Part shown: one piece after another, positions 36,564-46,672 of the stretch
How the letters are laid out: each line of letters opens with the position of its first letter
Position numbering within the stretch: position 1 is the stretch's first letter
NCBI RefSeq assembly: GCF_001467525.1
Contig: NZ_LNXS01000021.1
Span: 40,991 to 104,990 of the forward strand
Length of the DNA stretch: 64,000 nt
From: Legionella anisa
GTDB lineage: Bacteria; Pseudomonadota; Gammaproteobacteria; Legionellales; Legionellaceae
Reading direction: 5' to 3'
Notes under the pieces: model-generated
The model's input: the letters and a program-made list of their open reading frames with translations, nothing else
What the model was told of the DNA's origin: nothing
Database searches by the model: none
Translations under genes and position numbers: made by a program

Positions 36564-37657
36564 TGAATGTGATGACTCAATATGAAGCTGCAGTTCATCG
36601 CGGTGAAATTGATGATGATCCGTTACAACGTGACATATTGATCCGTTTGCAACACCTTACTAATCGTGTCAAAAAAACGAATTCATCCTGGCTTTATCCA
36701 TTCATTAAATCCGAGGTCAAAGGCGTATATCTTTATGGTCCTGTTGGCGTGGGAAAAACCTATTTAATTGATTTATTTTATGATTGTCTTGAGGAAAAAA
36801 AGAAGGCACGCTTCCATTTCCATCATTTCATGCAACAAGTTGATACTCGGTTAAGACGATTGCAAGGACAAAAAAATCCGCTTCGTAAAATTGCTAAAGA
36901 ATTGGCAAAAACGATACGAGTACTTTGTTTTGATGAGTTTATGGTGCATGACGTTGCTTATGCCATGATTTTAGCCGAATTATTGCAAGCTTTGACGGCG
37001 CATGGCGTTATTTTGGTAATTTCTTCGAATATGCCCCCCGATGATTTGTACCGAGATGGAGTTCATCGAAAACGATTTTTACCTGCAATTGCAGCAATTA
37101 AAGCTCATTGTGACGTGCTGTATTTAAATGAGCAAAGAGATTATCGCGTTGGACGAACCCCTTTATTGGATGCTTATTTATTCCCTTTAAATGAGCATAC
37201 CGATCAAACTATGGAAAAACAATTCACACTTTTAGCAGCTGAATTTAAGGAAAATGGAGTTATTACGATACAAAATCGTGAAATTCCTTATCTTAAGCTT
37301 GCTGAAAAGGCAATTTGGTTTTCTTTTGATATTCTGTGTAATTTACCCCGGAGCCAATTGGATTACTTAGAGCTTGCTGATAAATTTGATACTATTTTTC
37401 TAAGTAACATACCTGTACTCACAGTAAATCATACCTTACAAGCCATTATGTTCATTCATTTTATTGATGTAATGTACGATCGCGGAATTAATATTATTAT
37501 TTCCGCGGAAGTTGCGGTTGATGCGTTGTATACAGAGGGTGAAATGAAGGAAACTTTTAAGCGTACCTTAAGTCGTTTATTGGAAATGCAATCAGTGGAT
37601 TATTTAGCACGCCACCCCAAAAGAGCGCTTCAGGAGTTCCTTGCAGATAATTCTTAG
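36560..37657 (+). CDS. zapE: Cell division protein ZapE / AFG1-like ATPase
   Basis: ZapE is an AFG1-type P-loop ATPase associated with the Z-ring. Walker A is YGPVGVGKT (G60-T67), Walker B is LCFDEFMVHD, and the sensor segment is ISSNMPPDDLY. The 365-residue length is typical. The next 160 bases contain the feo promoter and Fur box. Confidence 0.93.
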   Translation: MMNVMTQYEAAVHRGEIDDDPLQRDILIRLQHLTNRVKKTNSSWLYPFIKSEVKGVYLYGPVGVGKTYLIDLFYDCLEEKKKARFHFHHFMQQVDTRLRRLQGQKNPLRKIAKELAKTIRVLCFDEFMVHDVAYAMILAELLQALTAHGVILVISSNMPPDDLYRDGVHRKRFLPAIAAIKAHCDVLYLNEQRDYRVGRTPLLDAYLFPLNEHTDQTMEKQFTLLAAEFKENGVITIQNREIPYLKLAEKAIWFSFDILCNLPRSQLDYLELADKFDTIFLSNIPVLTVNHTLQAIMFIHFIDVMYDRGINIIISAEVAVDALYTEGEMKETFKRTLSRLLEMQSVDYLARHPKRALQEFLADNS

Positions 37658-37756
37658 TTGAAGGGAAAAGAACTATTTAGCAACTATATTTCTTGATTTT
37701 GCACCCAGATTACGAGTGAATCAGAATAAAATAAATGTATATTTTTTTTCTTATTT

Positions 37757-37775
37757 GAGAATGATTCTCGATTTC
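37757..37775 (+). promoter_or_regulatory. Fur box upstream of feoABC
   Basis: GAGAATGATTCTCGATTTC matches 13 of 19 positions of the Fur consensus and contains the perfect palindrome GAGAAT-G-ATTCTC. It lies 44 bases upstream of the feoA ATG, in the promoter position expected for iron repression. Confidence 0.8.
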
Positions 37776-37818
37776 ATTTATGCTAAAATTAGGTTATTTC
37801 ACGAGCTGCTGTTAGGAC

Positions 37819-38049
37819 ATGATAAAAATTACAGAGTTAGTACAAGGTGATAGAGTACGGTTAACCAGTTTTGGCACAACCGATATGCAGTACAGGCGTA
37901 GACTTTTATCTTTAGGTGTGACTTGTGGTACAGAGCTCTTAGTTGTCCGAATTGCCCCTTTAGGATGCCCTATACAAATTGAAGTCAGAGGAACTGCTTT
38001 AACGTTGCGCAAGGAAGAGGCGAGTCAATTGATTTTGGAGCGTATATGA
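37819..38049 (+). CDS. feoA: Ferrous iron transport protein FeoA
   Basis: This 76-residue SH3-like protein assists FeoB. It shows the FeoA pattern: GDRVRLTSFG, RRLLSLGVTCGTELLVVR and PLGCPIQIEVRGTALTLRKEEA. It overlaps feoB by 4 bases. Confidence 0.95.
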   Translation: MIKITELVQGDRVRLTSFGTTDMQYRRRLLSLGVTCGTELLVVRIAPLGCPIQIEVRGTALTLRKEEASQLILERI

Positions 38050-40298
38050 CTCATGTGTTGTTAGTAGGTAACCCTAATTGCGGTAAAACTACATTATTTA
38101 ATGCATTGACTGGCGACAATCAACGTATAGGAAATTGGCCGGGTGTTACGGTTGAAAAGAAAACGGGGGAATTCTTTGTAGATCAGCAACGATTTGAAGT
38201 GACTGATTTGCCAGGAGTTTATTCTCTAGTAGCTAATGCGGATGGTACGAGTCAGGATGAACAAATCGCTGCTCAGTCTGTTGTCACTATGGAGGCAGAT
38301 TGTATCATCAATGTAATCGATGCTTGTCATCTCGAACGGCATTTATATTTGACCACCCAAATCCTGGAATTAGGCAAACCGGTACTCCTCGCACTCAATA
38401 TGATGGATATTGCCCAGCAACGGGGTATATCCATAGATGCAAATGCTTTGTCACAACAATTAGGTTGCCCTGTTATTCCGATCCAGGCCCATAAAAAGGT
38501 AGGTATTCCGCAGTTGATGCTAGAGCTGACGCGAATGCCTCAGACGATTACGCCTTGGACATTACCTGTCTCTGAATCCATACAACAGACATTAATGACC
38601 CTGGAAAATACATTAATTCATGAAGGTTATAGCCAATCGCGTGCTTATTATTATGCACGCAGACTAGCTGAGGGAGATGGATTGTTATTCGGCAAGGAGA
38701 TTACTAAAGATTTGACTTTATTGAACGAAGCGGAACCCAGTCTCGATATATTATTGGCCGATGCTCGATATCAGAAAATACATAATCTGGTTATGGATGT
38801 ACAGAAAAAACACAGTGATGCGAGTGAACATTTTACTGCAAAACTTGATAAGATTATATTGCATCGTTTTTTTGCCCTCCCTATATTCTTTGCCATGATG
38901 TATTTGATGTTTTTATTTGCAATTAATGTAGGTGGTGCGTTTCAAGATTTTTTTGACATCAGTACTGATACACTATTCGTACAAGGCACTGCCTGGTTAT
39001 TACAACAGACTCATGCTCCCAATTGGTTGATTGCTTTATTAGCAAATGGTGTGGGTAAAGGAATTAATACTACGTTAACGTTTATCCCCGTTATTGCCGC
39101 GATGTTCTTTTTCTTATCTTTGCTGGAAACATCTGGATATATGGCAAGAGCAGCTTTTGTTGTTGATAAAGCAATGCGGGTAATGGGTTTACCTGGCAAG
39201 TCTTTTGTGCCGATGATTGTTGGTTTTGGTTGCAACGTTCCAGCGATTATGGCAGCGCGTACTTTAGATTCAGAGCGCGATCGTTTATTAACAGTAATGA
39301 TGAGTCCTTTTATGTCATGTAGCGCACGTCTTGCCATTTACGCTGTATTTGTCGCTGCATTTTTCCCTTCTGGTGGACAAAACGTCGTGTTTTCTTTGTA
39401 TCTTATAGGGATTTTGATGGCTGTATTAACAGGATTTATCTTACGTAAATCCATGTTAAAAGGAAATGCCTCCCCATTGATTTTGGAACTTCCCGCTTAT
39501 CATAAGCCCGCACTCAAGCGATTATTTAAAGAAACTTTTATACGACTGCGCTTTTTTATAGTACGGGCAGGTAAATTAATTGTGCCAATTTGTGTTATTT
39601 TAGGCGGCTTAAATGCCATTACTTTAAGCGGTGGTGTTAATTCGGGTGAAGCCAGTACCCAATCATTATTGTCTTTAATGGCGCAATGGATTACTCCTCT
39701 ATTCGCACCTATGGGGATTCATCAAGATAATTGGCCTGCGACAGTAGGGTTATTAACAGGCATGTTAGCCAAAGAGGTAGTGGTTGGTTCGTTAAACTCA
39801 CTGTATGCACAGATAGGTCATGTGGGTGAAATTGCCACTGCACACTTTGATTTTTTAGCAGGCATCAAAGCGGCCTTGTGGTCTATTCCACAAAATTTAG
39901 CTCAGCTAGGTTCTGCTTTGCTAAATCCTGTATTGGCTAGTGCAGCAGATAACCCAGTATCTCAGTCAGTATACGGAATAATGGCCCAGCGGTTTGATGG
40001 AAAAATAGGGGCATATGCTTATTTGTTGTTTGTTCTACTTTATATTCCTTGTGTCTCTACCATGGCGGTAATTCGACAAGAAGCAAACAGAAAATACATG
40101 TGGATTTCTGTAGTTTGGTCCTTTGTTGTTGCCTATACCGCAGCGGTTTTATTTTATCAAGTGGCTAAATGGATTCAGAGTTCGGAACAAAATATTTTCG
40201 GAATTATCGTATTTTTATTCATTTTATTTTTTGCTATAGGGTTGCGCCAATACACTAAACGCAGCATAAGGAGGAATCATGTTGTTGCAAATACGTAA
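38046..40298 (+). CDS. feoB: Ferrous iron transporter FeoB
   Basis: FeoB is the inner-membrane Fe(II) permease with an N-terminal G domain. G1 is GNPNCGKTT (residues 8-16), then NWPGVTVEKKTG, G3 DLPGVYSL and G4 NMMD. A helical GDI-like region is followed by two Gate segments, the first with the conserved Cys in GFGCNVPAIMAAR, and by multiple helices. 750 residues is typical. It overlaps feoC by 20 bases. Confidence 0.97.
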   Translation: MTHVLLVGNPNCGKTTLFNALTGDNQRIGNWPGVTVEKKTGEFFVDQQRFEVTDLPGVYSLVANADGTSQDEQIAAQSVVTMEADCIINVIDACHLERHLYLTTQILELGKPVLLALNMMDIAQQRGISIDANALSQQLGCPVIPIQAHKKVGIPQLMLELTRMPQTITPWTLPVSESIQQTLMTLENTLIHEGYSQSRAYYYARRLAEGDGLLFGKEITKDLTLLNEAEPSLDILLADARYQKIHNLVMDVQKKHSDASEHFTAKLDKIILHRFFALPIFFAMMYLMFLFAINVGGAFQDFFDISTDTLFVQGTAWLLQQTHAPNWLIALLANGVGKGINTTLTFIPVIAAMFFFLSLLETSGYMARAAFVVDKAMRVMGLPGKSFVPMIVGFGCNVPAIMAARTLDSERDRLLTVMMSPFMSCSARLAIYAVFVAAFFPSGGQNVVFSLYLIGILMAVLTGFILRKSMLKGNASPLILELPAYHKPALKRLFKETFIRLRFFIVRAGKLIVPICVILGGLNAITLSGGVNSGEASTQSLLSLMAQWITPLFAPMGIHQDNWPATVGLLTGMLAKEVVVGSLNSLYAQIGHVGEIATAHFDFLAGIKAALWSIPQNLAQLGSALLNPVLASAADNPVSQSVYGIMAQRFDGKIGAYAYLLFVLLYIPCVSTMAVIRQEANRKYMWISVVWSFVVAYTAAVLFYQVAKWIQSSEQNIFGIIVFLFILFFAIGLRQYTKRSIRRNHVVANT

Positions 40299-40497
40299 TT
40301 ACATTTGCCGTGAAGGTGTAGTAAGCACGCAACAATTGACTCGAGAGTTTCGCTTGGATCTCCCTGCATTACAACCTATGCTTGATTTATGGATAGGTAA
40401 GGGTGTAATACGTAAGTGTCAGGAAAAAGCGAATTGTCAAAGCACATGCTTTAAGTGTCGTTCTAACTCCCCTGAATATTATCAATATCTTTTGTAA
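40279..40497 (+). CDS. feoC: FeoC-like [Fe-S] regulator
   Basis: 72 residues: a winged-helix half (VSTQQLTREFRLDLPALQPML) followed by four cysteines in CQEKANCQSTCFKC, the pattern proposed to bind an Fe-S cluster in FeoC. It probably senses iron or oxygen and tunes FeoB. It completes feoABC. Confidence 0.88.
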   Translation: MLLQIRNYICREGVVSTQQLTREFRLDLPALQPMLDLWIGKGVIRKCQEKANCQSTCFKCRSNSPEYYQYLL

Positions 40498-40622
40498 TTT
40501 ACTGCGCACTCGAGTTACATTTTTTTACGGGTTTTTTACTTAAGTTATTTTATCTTTCGTGCTCATTCATCAAATTTGGGCTAATATAATAATCATATAG
40601 TTTTGATAAATGCGGTATACAA

Positions 40623-41267
40623 ATGGCTGATGAATCAGATATTCCTATTGAAGAAAACTTCGAACTTGTTGATGATAACGAGAACAGCATTGATTTTCGC
40701 AAGTTGCAGATGGAAGAGGATTTAAATGATCCTATAACCTTAGTAGAACGAGTTTATCAAATCTGGTGGCATTGGGCTGATTTTGAACTCTATATTGTAT
40801 CTCCGACCATAGATATTATTTCCCCGCCAATAATTCTCAAACCGGAGCTTATTTCGGGAACAAGCGAGTATGAATTTGTATATCCTATTCTTGATTCAGG
40901 ATCAAAATTGTCTACTTCTAAAAGCGAAGAGATGCTCTCTGCGGGTATGTCAATGTATAAGCTCTATATGACCATAGAAAAAATGATTTATATATTGGTT
41001 GAGCGTTTAAAAGAAGGAGGCATTGATAAAGAAACGGAAGTACAAGTGGCTTTTGGTGGACATTTGCTCCCCCAAAGAAAAGCTTTTGAATCAATTATCA
41101 ATTTACCTTATAACGTCGTAGTAACTAACTTTGATCCAGGTGCATGGGGTGAGCGTTATTTACAAATTGTCAAACAAAATGCGGATAAATATGGGTATCC
41201 TTCTGAAGCCCCACGTGATACCTATAAACATCCGCATAAAGGCCCTAGCTCAGCTCCTAAAAGATAG
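40623..41267 (+). CDS. Hypothetical protein, unknown function
   Basis: I do not recognise this 214-residue soluble protein. Residues 1-40 are strongly acidic (EESD-type, rich in Asp/Glu), the middle has an aromatic segment (YQIWWHWADFELYIV) and a possible helix (MYKLYMTIEKMIYILVERL), and the C-terminus is basic and Pro-rich (KHPHKGPSSAPKR). There is no signal peptide or membrane helix. It is a single gene between feoABC and a repeat protein. An effector role is possible but the tail lacks a clear E-block. Confidence 0.65.
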   Translation: MADESDIPIEENFELVDDNENSIDFRKLQMEEDLNDPITLVERVYQIWWHWADFELYIVSPTIDIISPPIILKPELISGTSEYEFVYPILDSGSKLSTSKSEEMLSAGMSMYKLYMTIEKMIYILVERLKEGGIDKETEVQVAFGGHLLPQRKAFESIINLPYNVVVTNFDPGAWGERYLQIVKQNADKYGYPSEAPRDTYKHPHKGPSSAPKR

Positions 41268-41319
41268 GAATTTCTTATCTTAAATTCTCTTGGGAGCATT
41301 GGAAAGGGCGGTATTGGAA

Positions 41320-42894
41320 TTAGAACTCTGCTTTAAGCAAAGGCATATCTTCTTCCTTAGGGGAATGCTCCTTAATGTAATCAAAGCAACCTTTTAACTC
41401 CCTATTACTTCCCATAATTGTTTTTAAATCCATCAGCGCATCAAGTACCGCACTGTTTCTGGCATCATCCCTTTCTTCTTTTGCTGCAGCACGGTTTACC
41501 TGTGAAAGGATGCTTTTTACAGATCTTAGTTGACTGCTAAATAAACCACTTCCATTAGGAGTGTGCTTGATAAAGTCTTGGAGTATTGCCTGTGTAAGGG
41601 TTAAGGGATCTGTTATTGCGTTGCTTTGACGAATTTTTTCACAAGAAAGATAACTAACTATTTCTGTGTTTTTTGCATTTTTTGCAATCTGTGATGCATT
41701 TTCAACAAAATATATGTTCGGTTTATTTTGCTCATCTAAATTACAAAGCAACCGGACACCCTCCATATTTCCTTTTCTTGCTGCAACGTATAGCAAATCG
41801 CCAGCTGTTCGTTGGTCGGGTTGTTGAAAATGGCAAAACTCCTTAATTACATCCCATTGATTGCCCGCGTCTGCAATTTTTAACGCATAACCCATTGCCT
41901 GTTGGGAGGGTTTAATTCCTGGTTGAGTCAAATAATCCCGAACCATTTCCCATCCAGATTTTCTGGCTAAGTTCATGAAGTGCTTGTCGGTCCGTATCTG
42001 TGGCACTTTTGCTAATTGCCTAAATGCGTTCTCCGCGAGTTTTTCATCGGGTTTAGTCGCAGGAGGTTGTAAACTTGCTATGGCTATAGCTGCTTCCCAT
42101 ATTTTAGAAGATAAATTTTGCTGACCGCGTTCTTCATATTTACTCGCTTTTGATACTAATAACTCCAAGAGCGAATTGATTATATTTTGACTTGGTTGGC
42201 GTGCTGGAGGAGCTAAACTTGCAAGAGCGATAACTGATTTCCATTCATTGGTTTCAACTGCTGCTGTTGTTGCTCGATCTAATGCCCAGTCTACCACTTC
42301 TTGACTTGGCTGACAGGCTGGAGGAGCTAAGCGTGCAAGAGCGATAACAGATTCCCAGTTATTGGTTTTATCTGCTGCTACTACTGCTCGCTGTAATATT
42401 ATGTCTATAGTCCTTTGATTTGGTTGACGTGCTGGAGGAGTTAAGTTTGCAAGAGTCATAACAACGTTCCAATCATTGGTTCTAGCTGCTGTTGTTGCTG
42501 CGTGTTCTAATGCGGTGTCTATCGCTCCTTGACTTGGTTGACGTGCTGGGGCAACGAGGCTTGCAAGAGCGATAACAAATTTCCAATCATTGGTTTTAGC
42601 TGCATTTGATGTTGCTCGTTCTAATGCTTTGTCTACAGTTCTTTGACTTGGTTGATGCCCCGCGCGCGTTATACTACATAACATCACAACAATCTGCCAT
42701 CGCTTAAGAGCCTCTTCCTTTGAGCTATGCGATGCTGAATGTATTGCCGCGTTGATTGCTGCGTCAATCGCTGTGGGTTGAATTTGACTCATCGCTAAGG
42801 CTGATTTTAAATATTGACTACTATTCACAGTTTGAAACAGCCCTCTGGAAGCTAGGTCTATGAGTCTTGATTCTTTCTCAGTAAAATTTGGCAT
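41320..42894 (-). CDS. Protein of tandem 38-residue helical repeats, unknown function
   Basis: From the ATG at 42894 (524 residues; a longer frame from 42933 looks artificial). Residues 65-252 hold five successive units, four of them 38 residues long, with pattern TNxWxxVIALAxLxPPAxQP, then SQxxIDxALxxATxxA. Degenerate units lie before (from about 27) and after (265-292). The pattern predicts paired helices forming a solenoid, as in TPR or PPR proteins, but matches neither exactly. Residues about 350-420 read like ankyrin helices (DLLYVAARKGNMEGVRLL). The tail (KEHSPKEEDMPLLKAEF) is charged, compatible with Dot/Icm export. There is no signal peptide. A candidate effector, by inference. Confidence 0.72.
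   Translation of the reverse strand: MPNFTEKESRLIDLASRGLFQTVNSSQYLKSALAMSQIQPTAIDAAINAAIHSASHSSKEEALKRWQIVVMLCSITRAGHQPSQRTVDKALERATSNAAKTNDWKFVIALASLVAPARQPSQGAIDTALEHAATTAARTNDWNVVMTLANLTPPARQPNQRTIDIILQRAVVAADKTNNWESVIALARLAPPACQPSQEVVDWALDRATTAAVETNEWKSVIALASLAPPARQPSQNIINSLLELLVSKASKYEERGQQNLSSKIWEAAIAIASLQPPATKPDEKLAENAFRQLAKVPQIRTDKHFMNLARKSGWEMVRDYLTQPGIKPSQQAMGYALKIADAGNQWDVIKEFCHFQQPDQRTAGDLLYVAARKGNMEGVRLLCNLDEQNKPNIYFVENASQIAKNAKNTEIVSYLSCEKIRQSNAITDPLTLTQAILQDFIKHTPNGSGLFSSQLRSVKSILSQVNRAAAKEERDDARNSAVLDALMDLKTIMGSNRELKGCFDYIKEHSPKEEDMPLLKAEF
42139..42702 (-). repeat. 114-bp tandem repeat array inside the repeat-protein gene
   Basis: The region encodes the five best protein units. 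At DNA level the units still share runs such as GGTTGACGTGCTGGAG on the plus strand, at 114-bp spacing, so they arose by recent duplication. Confidence 0.75.
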
Positions 42895-43157
42895 GGACAG
42901 ATTACCTATAAAATAAAAAAGCGTGCTAACCATACCACAAATTGAAATAAAAATATATTTTTTGTGATTTTTTTGATCAATAACGTTTGTGGCAAACGTA
43001 CAAAATATATTTTTTGAAATTGCATTAATAAATGGTATCTAGGCCAATTGAATTTATATTTCATATGCTTAAATTGTCAACATGTGTTAAAAAATAAAAT
43101 AGTTACATTAGAGCGAGCTAAAGTTTACTTTTGCTTGAATTCCATAGCGTCTTAATC

Positions 43158-43185
43158 TTGCGCGATAAAAACAGAGTGCTATACT
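43158..43185 (+). promoter_or_regulatory. Sigma-70-type promoter of sdhCDAB
   Basis: TTGCGC (43158) and TATACT (43180) with a 16-base spacer, 53 bases upstream of the sdhC start. The rest of the 343-bp gap 42895-43237 is AT-rich and I see no gene in it. Confidence 0.6.
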
Positions 43186-43237
43186 TCGCATTTGTGCTTT
43201 ATTTAATTAACTTTTCTAATTAAGGAAGAAACTCACA

Positions 43238-43612
43238 GTGAACAAAAAAAGACCCGTTAATCTGGATTTGGGTAGTTTAAAATTTCCCCCTATGGCTATA
43301 GCATCTATTTTACATAGGATTTCAGGGGTGGTTTTATTTTTACTGTTACCCGTAATGTTGTATGTTTTTGGGCAATCAATGCAATCGGAAGAGGCCTTTA
43401 TACAGGTAAAAGACTTATTGTCTCATCCCGTTTATAAAATGGTGGTATGGGCATTTGGGGCTGCGATGATCTATCATTTACTTGCAGGGATTAGGCATCT
43501 TGTGATGGATATGGGGTTTGGTGAGCATCTTGATGCCGGTCGGCGTTCTGCTGTTTTGGTCATTATTCTTGCCACTATTTTGTCAATTTTTCTAGGATTC
43601 TGGATATGGTAA
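43238..43612 (+). CDS. sdhC: Succinate dehydrogenase cytochrome b556 subunit SdhC
   Basis: This 124-residue membrane anchor has three helices. IASILHRISGVVLFLL carries the quinone-site Ser/Arg region, and the later YHLLAGIRHLVMDMG contains the haem-ligand His region. The start is a GTG after AAGGAAG. It overlaps sdhD by 7 bases and heads the sdhCDAB operon. Confidence 0.95.
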   Translation: MNKKRPVNLDLGSLKFPPMAIASILHRISGVVLFLLLPVMLYVFGQSMQSEEAFIQVKDLLSHPVYKMVVWAFGAAMIYHLLAGIRHLVMDMGFGEHLDAGRRSAVLVIILATILSIFLGFWIW

Positions 43613-43953
43613 ATAATGTCACCAGCTTAACAGGTAATGGGTTAAAGGATTGGTTGATTCAACGAGTTACAGCAGTTTATTTTGCTGTTTATTCTTTTTT
43701 TATCATGGGTTTTTTGTTATTGCATCCAGAATTGGGCTTCGCACAATGGCATGCTTTTTTTTCTAATACCCTGGTTCGGATTGCATCACTTATTGCATTA
43801 CTTGCACTTTCATTGCATGCATGGATAGGTATTTGGACTGTGACTACAGATTATATGAAATGTACTGCCTTGCGTTTATCAGTACAAATGTTAGTTGTTT
43901 TATGGCTCCTTAGTCAATTTATCTGGGGCTTAATGATCCTTTGGGGGCAGTAG
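43606..43953 (+). CDS. sdhD: Succinate dehydrogenase membrane anchor SdhD
   Basis: 115 residues with three hydrophobic helices. [18 protein letters not shown] holds the conserved His and the Asp-Tyr pair near the quinone site. The N-terminal [14 protein letters not shown] is typical. A single base separates it from sdhA. Confidence 0.94.
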   Translation: MVNNVTSLTGNGLKDWLIQRVTAVYFAVYSFFIMGFLLLHPELGFAQWHAFFSNTLVRIASLIALLALSLHAWIGIWTVTTDYMKCTALRLSVQMLVVLWLLSQFIWGLMILWGQ

Positions 43954-43954
43954 C

Positions 43955-45724
43955 ATGGCGATTGCACGTAACACATTTGATGCAGTAATTATTGGAGCAG
44001 GTGGAGCTGGAATGCGTGCTGCACTGCAGATGGCAAATTCTGGATTAAAAGTCGCACTCTTATCCAAAGTATTCCCAACTCGCTCACATACAGTATCTGC
44101 CCAAGGGGGTATTACTTGTGCGTTGGGAAATGCTCATGAAGATGATTGGCGCTGGCATATGTATGATACAGTAAAGGGTGCTGATTATATTGGTGATCAG
44201 GATTCAATCGAGTACCTCTGTAAAACAGGTCCAGAAGCTGTATATGAACTAGAACACATGGGGTTGCCTTTTTCACGTATGGATAATGGTAAAATCTACC
44301 AACGTCAGTTTGGTGGCCAATCCAAAAATTTTGGTGGAGAACAGGCAGCGCGCACTTGTGCTGCAGCAGACAGAACAGGGCATGCTTTACTGCATACGCT
44401 GTATCAACAAAATTTAAAAGCAAAAACACATGTATTCAGTGAATGGTATGCTCTTGATCTTGTTAAAAATTCTCAGGGTCGCATATCCGGTGTTACTGCA
44501 ATGTGTATTGAGACTGGTGAGGTAGTATTTTTCCAGTCAAGAGTTTGTATTTTGGCTACTGGTGGAGCCGGTCGTATTTACCAATCTACAACCAACGCAT
44601 TTATTAATACTGGTGATGGTTTCGGTATGGCGCTAAGAGCCGGCATTCCTTTGCAAGATATGGAAATGTGGCAGTTTCATCCTACTGGCATTGCTGGAGC
44701 TGGCGTATTAGTCACCGAAGGATGTCGAGGTGAAGGTGGTTATTTGATTAATAAAGACGGTGAACGTTTTATGGAACGTTATGCACCTCGAGTTAAAGAT
44801 TTAGCTTCTCGAGACGTAGTTGCTCGTTCTATGGCACTCGAAATACGTGCGGGTAAGGGTTTTGACCCTAAAGGGATTGATCACGTTAAACTAAAACTGG
44901 ATCATTTAGGGGCCGATCTTATTATGTCCCGGTTGCCAGGAATTCGTGAATTATCTATGAAATTCGCAGGAGTTGACCCAATAGTTGAACCGATTCCTGT
45001 AGTTCCTACTTGCCACTACAGCATGGGAGGAATACCAACGAACATGTATGGCCAAGCCCTTACTAAAACCAATGGTAAGGAACACATCATAGAAGGATTG
45101 TATGCAGTAGGTGAGTGTGCTTGTGTTTCTGTGCATGGCGCAAACCGTTTAGGTGGTAATTCCTTACTCGACTTAGTTGTTTTCGGTCGCGCTGCAGGAT
45201 TGCATGTTGAAGAGTTATGGCAATCGAATCAATTACCTGAGATGGCTTACATCAGTGATGATGATATTGCTCCATCGTTACAGCGATTTAATCGATGGAA
45301 TGATTCAACAGCGGGCGAAAGTCCTGCTGTAATTCAGGATGAAATGCAACGTGTAATGCAAGAAGATTTTGGTGTATTCCGTACTGGAGAAGTAATGGCT
45401 TCTGGCTTAAAGCGTCTTCAGGCTTTGCGTGAGCGTTTGGCACATGCCAAATTGGAAGACAAAAGCAAGATATTTAATACAGAACGGGTAAGTGCTTTAG
45501 AGCTGGATAATTTAATGGCAACTGCATATGCTACAGCGCAGTCTGCGATTGTTCGCACGGAAAGTCGTGGCGCTCATAGTCGTGAAGATTATCCAAAGCG
45601 TGATGATGAGAACTGGATTAAACATACGCTCTATTTTGAGGAAGGTGAGAAGATTGATTTTCGACCGGTCAATGCATCACCTAAACATGTCGAGCCTTTA
45701 GCGCCGAAAGAACGCGTTTACTAA
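43955..45724 (+). CDS. sdhA: Succinate dehydrogenase flavoprotein subunit SdhA
   Basis: The catalytic subunit oxidises succinate to fumarate. The FAD Rossmann motif is [10 protein letters not shown] (residues 11-20), H45 in [12 protein letters not shown] is the covalent FAD site, and HPTG and [13 protein letters not shown] are conserved active-site regions. 589 residues is standard. This is the metabolic enzyme, not the unrelated Legionella effector also called SdhA. Confidence 0.98.
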   Translation: MAIARNTFDAVIIGAGGAGMRAALQMANSGLKVALLSKVFPTRSHTVSAQGGITCALGNAHEDDWRWHMYDTVKGADYIGDQDSIEYLCKTGPEAVYELEHMGLPFSRMDNGKIYQRQFGGQSKNFGGEQAARTCAAADRTGHALLHTLYQQNLKAKTHVFSEWYALDLVKNSQGRISGVTAMCIETGEVVFFQSRVCILATGGAGRIYQSTTNAFINTGDGFGMALRAGIPLQDMEMWQFHPTGIAGAGVLVTEGCRGEGGYLINKDGERFMERYAPRVKDLASRDVVARSMALEIRAGKGFDPKGIDHVKLKLDHLGADLIMSRLPGIRELSMKFAGVDPIVEPIPVVPTCHYSMGGIPTNMYGQALTKTNGKEHIIEGLYAVGECACVSVHGANRLGGNSLLDLVVFGRAAGLHVEELWQSNQLPEMAYISDDDIAPSLQRFNRWNDSTAGESPAVIQDEMQRVMQEDFGVFRTGEVMASGLKRLQALRERLAHAKLEDKSKIFNTERVSALELDNLMATAYATAQSAIVRTESRGAHSREDYPKRDDENWIKHTLYFEEGEKIDFRPVNASPKHVEPLAPKERVY

Positions 45725-45738
45725 AGAGGATAGATTAC

Positions 45739-46461
45739 ATGGCAGATAGTAGAAAATTGACCCTATCAATATATCGCTATAATCCTGAGGTGGATGCTAA
45801 GCCTTATATGAAAGATTATGAATTGGAGATCCCTGCTAAAAGTGATCCCATGTTGCTCACATTACTTGAACGTTTGAAAGCGGAGCAGGATCCTTCTATA
45901 ACTTATAGACGCTCGTGCCGCGAAGGGGTATGTGGGTCGGATGGTATGAATATTAACGGGACTAATGCTTTAGCCTGTATTACTCATATATCTCAGTTGA
46001 AGACAGATAAAATAGTTGTTCGTCCTTTACCCGGATTTCCCGTAATCCGTGACTTAGCTGTGGATATGACTCAATTTTATCAACAATATGAGCGTATAGA
46101 GCCTTATTTACAAAATGATGAGGTAGCGCCTGCTCAAGAACGGTTGCAATCTCCTGAAGAGCGCTCGTTACTTGATGGGTTATATGAATGTATTTTATGT
46201 GCATGTTGCACCAGTTCATGCCCCTCATATTGGTGGAACCCAGAAAAATATGTTGGTCCTGCTGGATTATTACAGGCAAGACGATTTTTAGCAGACAGTC
46301 GTGATACTGCAACCGCACATCGTTTGGATAAATTACAAGATCCTTTCAGTGTGTTTCGTTGTCGAAGCATTATGAATTGTACCAGTGTCTGCCCGAAAGG
46401 ACTCAATCCAATGAAGGCGATTGCAGATATTCGCTTACAAATGTTGACGCAAGAAACCTAA
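45739..46461 (+). CDS. sdhB: Succinate dehydrogenase iron-sulfur subunit SdhB
   Basis: 240 residues with three clusters: 2Fe-2S cysteines in SCREGVCGSDGM and the later LAC, 4Fe-4S in CILCACCTSSCP and 3Fe-4S in CRSIMNCTSVCPKG. It passes electrons from SdhA to quinone. It ends the sdh operon, with sucA 211 bases later. Confidence 0.98.
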   Translation: MADSRKLTLSIYRYNPEVDAKPYMKDYELEIPAKSDPMLLTLLERLKAEQDPSITYRRSCREGVCGSDGMNINGTNALACITHISQLKTDKIVVRPLPGFPVIRDLAVDMTQFYQQYERIEPYLQNDEVAPAQERLQSPEERSLLDGLYECILCACCTSSCPSYWWNPEKYVGPAGLLQARRFLADSRDTATAHRLDKLQDPFSVFRCRSIMNCTSVCPKGLNPMKAIADIRLQMLTQET

Positions 46462-46573
46462 CAGTACTTTTCTTGTTTAAAAGGTATCTGGAAAGCCATT
46501 AAATAGGACATGTAATTCTCAATAAAAATGAATTATCTTGTCCTGTGATGAGCTCGAAACCAGTATAAGGATG

Positions 46574-46593
46574 ATCCCCGCTCTTGCGGGGAT
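46574..46593. repeat. Hairpin in the sdhB-sucA gap, ATCCCCGC family copy 1
   Basis: ATCCCCGC-TCTT-GCGGGGAT is a perfect 8-bp stem. The same arms bound an element at 63771-63807. It lies in the sucA leader, 80 bases before the start, and could attenuate or stabilise the transcript. Confidence 0.7.
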
Positions 46594-46672
46594 AGCTGTT
46601 TTATCCACGTGGATGAGTGGAATGCCAATTTTAATGGTGGTAGAAATCAATACCCCTTTGGAGAGAGAGAAA

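Noticed and set aside
42139..42702. CRISPR array
   Set aside because: The periodicity is 114 bp, in frame, and lies within a coding region; there are no short palindromic repeats or spacers.
42895..42933. 13-residue extension of the repeat protein
   Set aside because: The hydrophobic extension is poorly supported; the ATG at 42894 starts a normal soluble N-terminus.
44112..44429. 105-residue minus-strand frame inside sdhA
   Set aside because: It is the antisense of a highly conserved enzyme gene.
43955..45724. Dot/Icm effector SdhA
   Set aside because: The FAD motifs and neighbours show metabolic succinate dehydrogenase; only the gene name is shared.
46538..46672. N-terminal extension of sucA
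   Set aside because: The extra 45 residues run through the ATCCCCGC hairpin and are unlike E1 proteins; a good ribosome binding site precedes the ATG at 46673.
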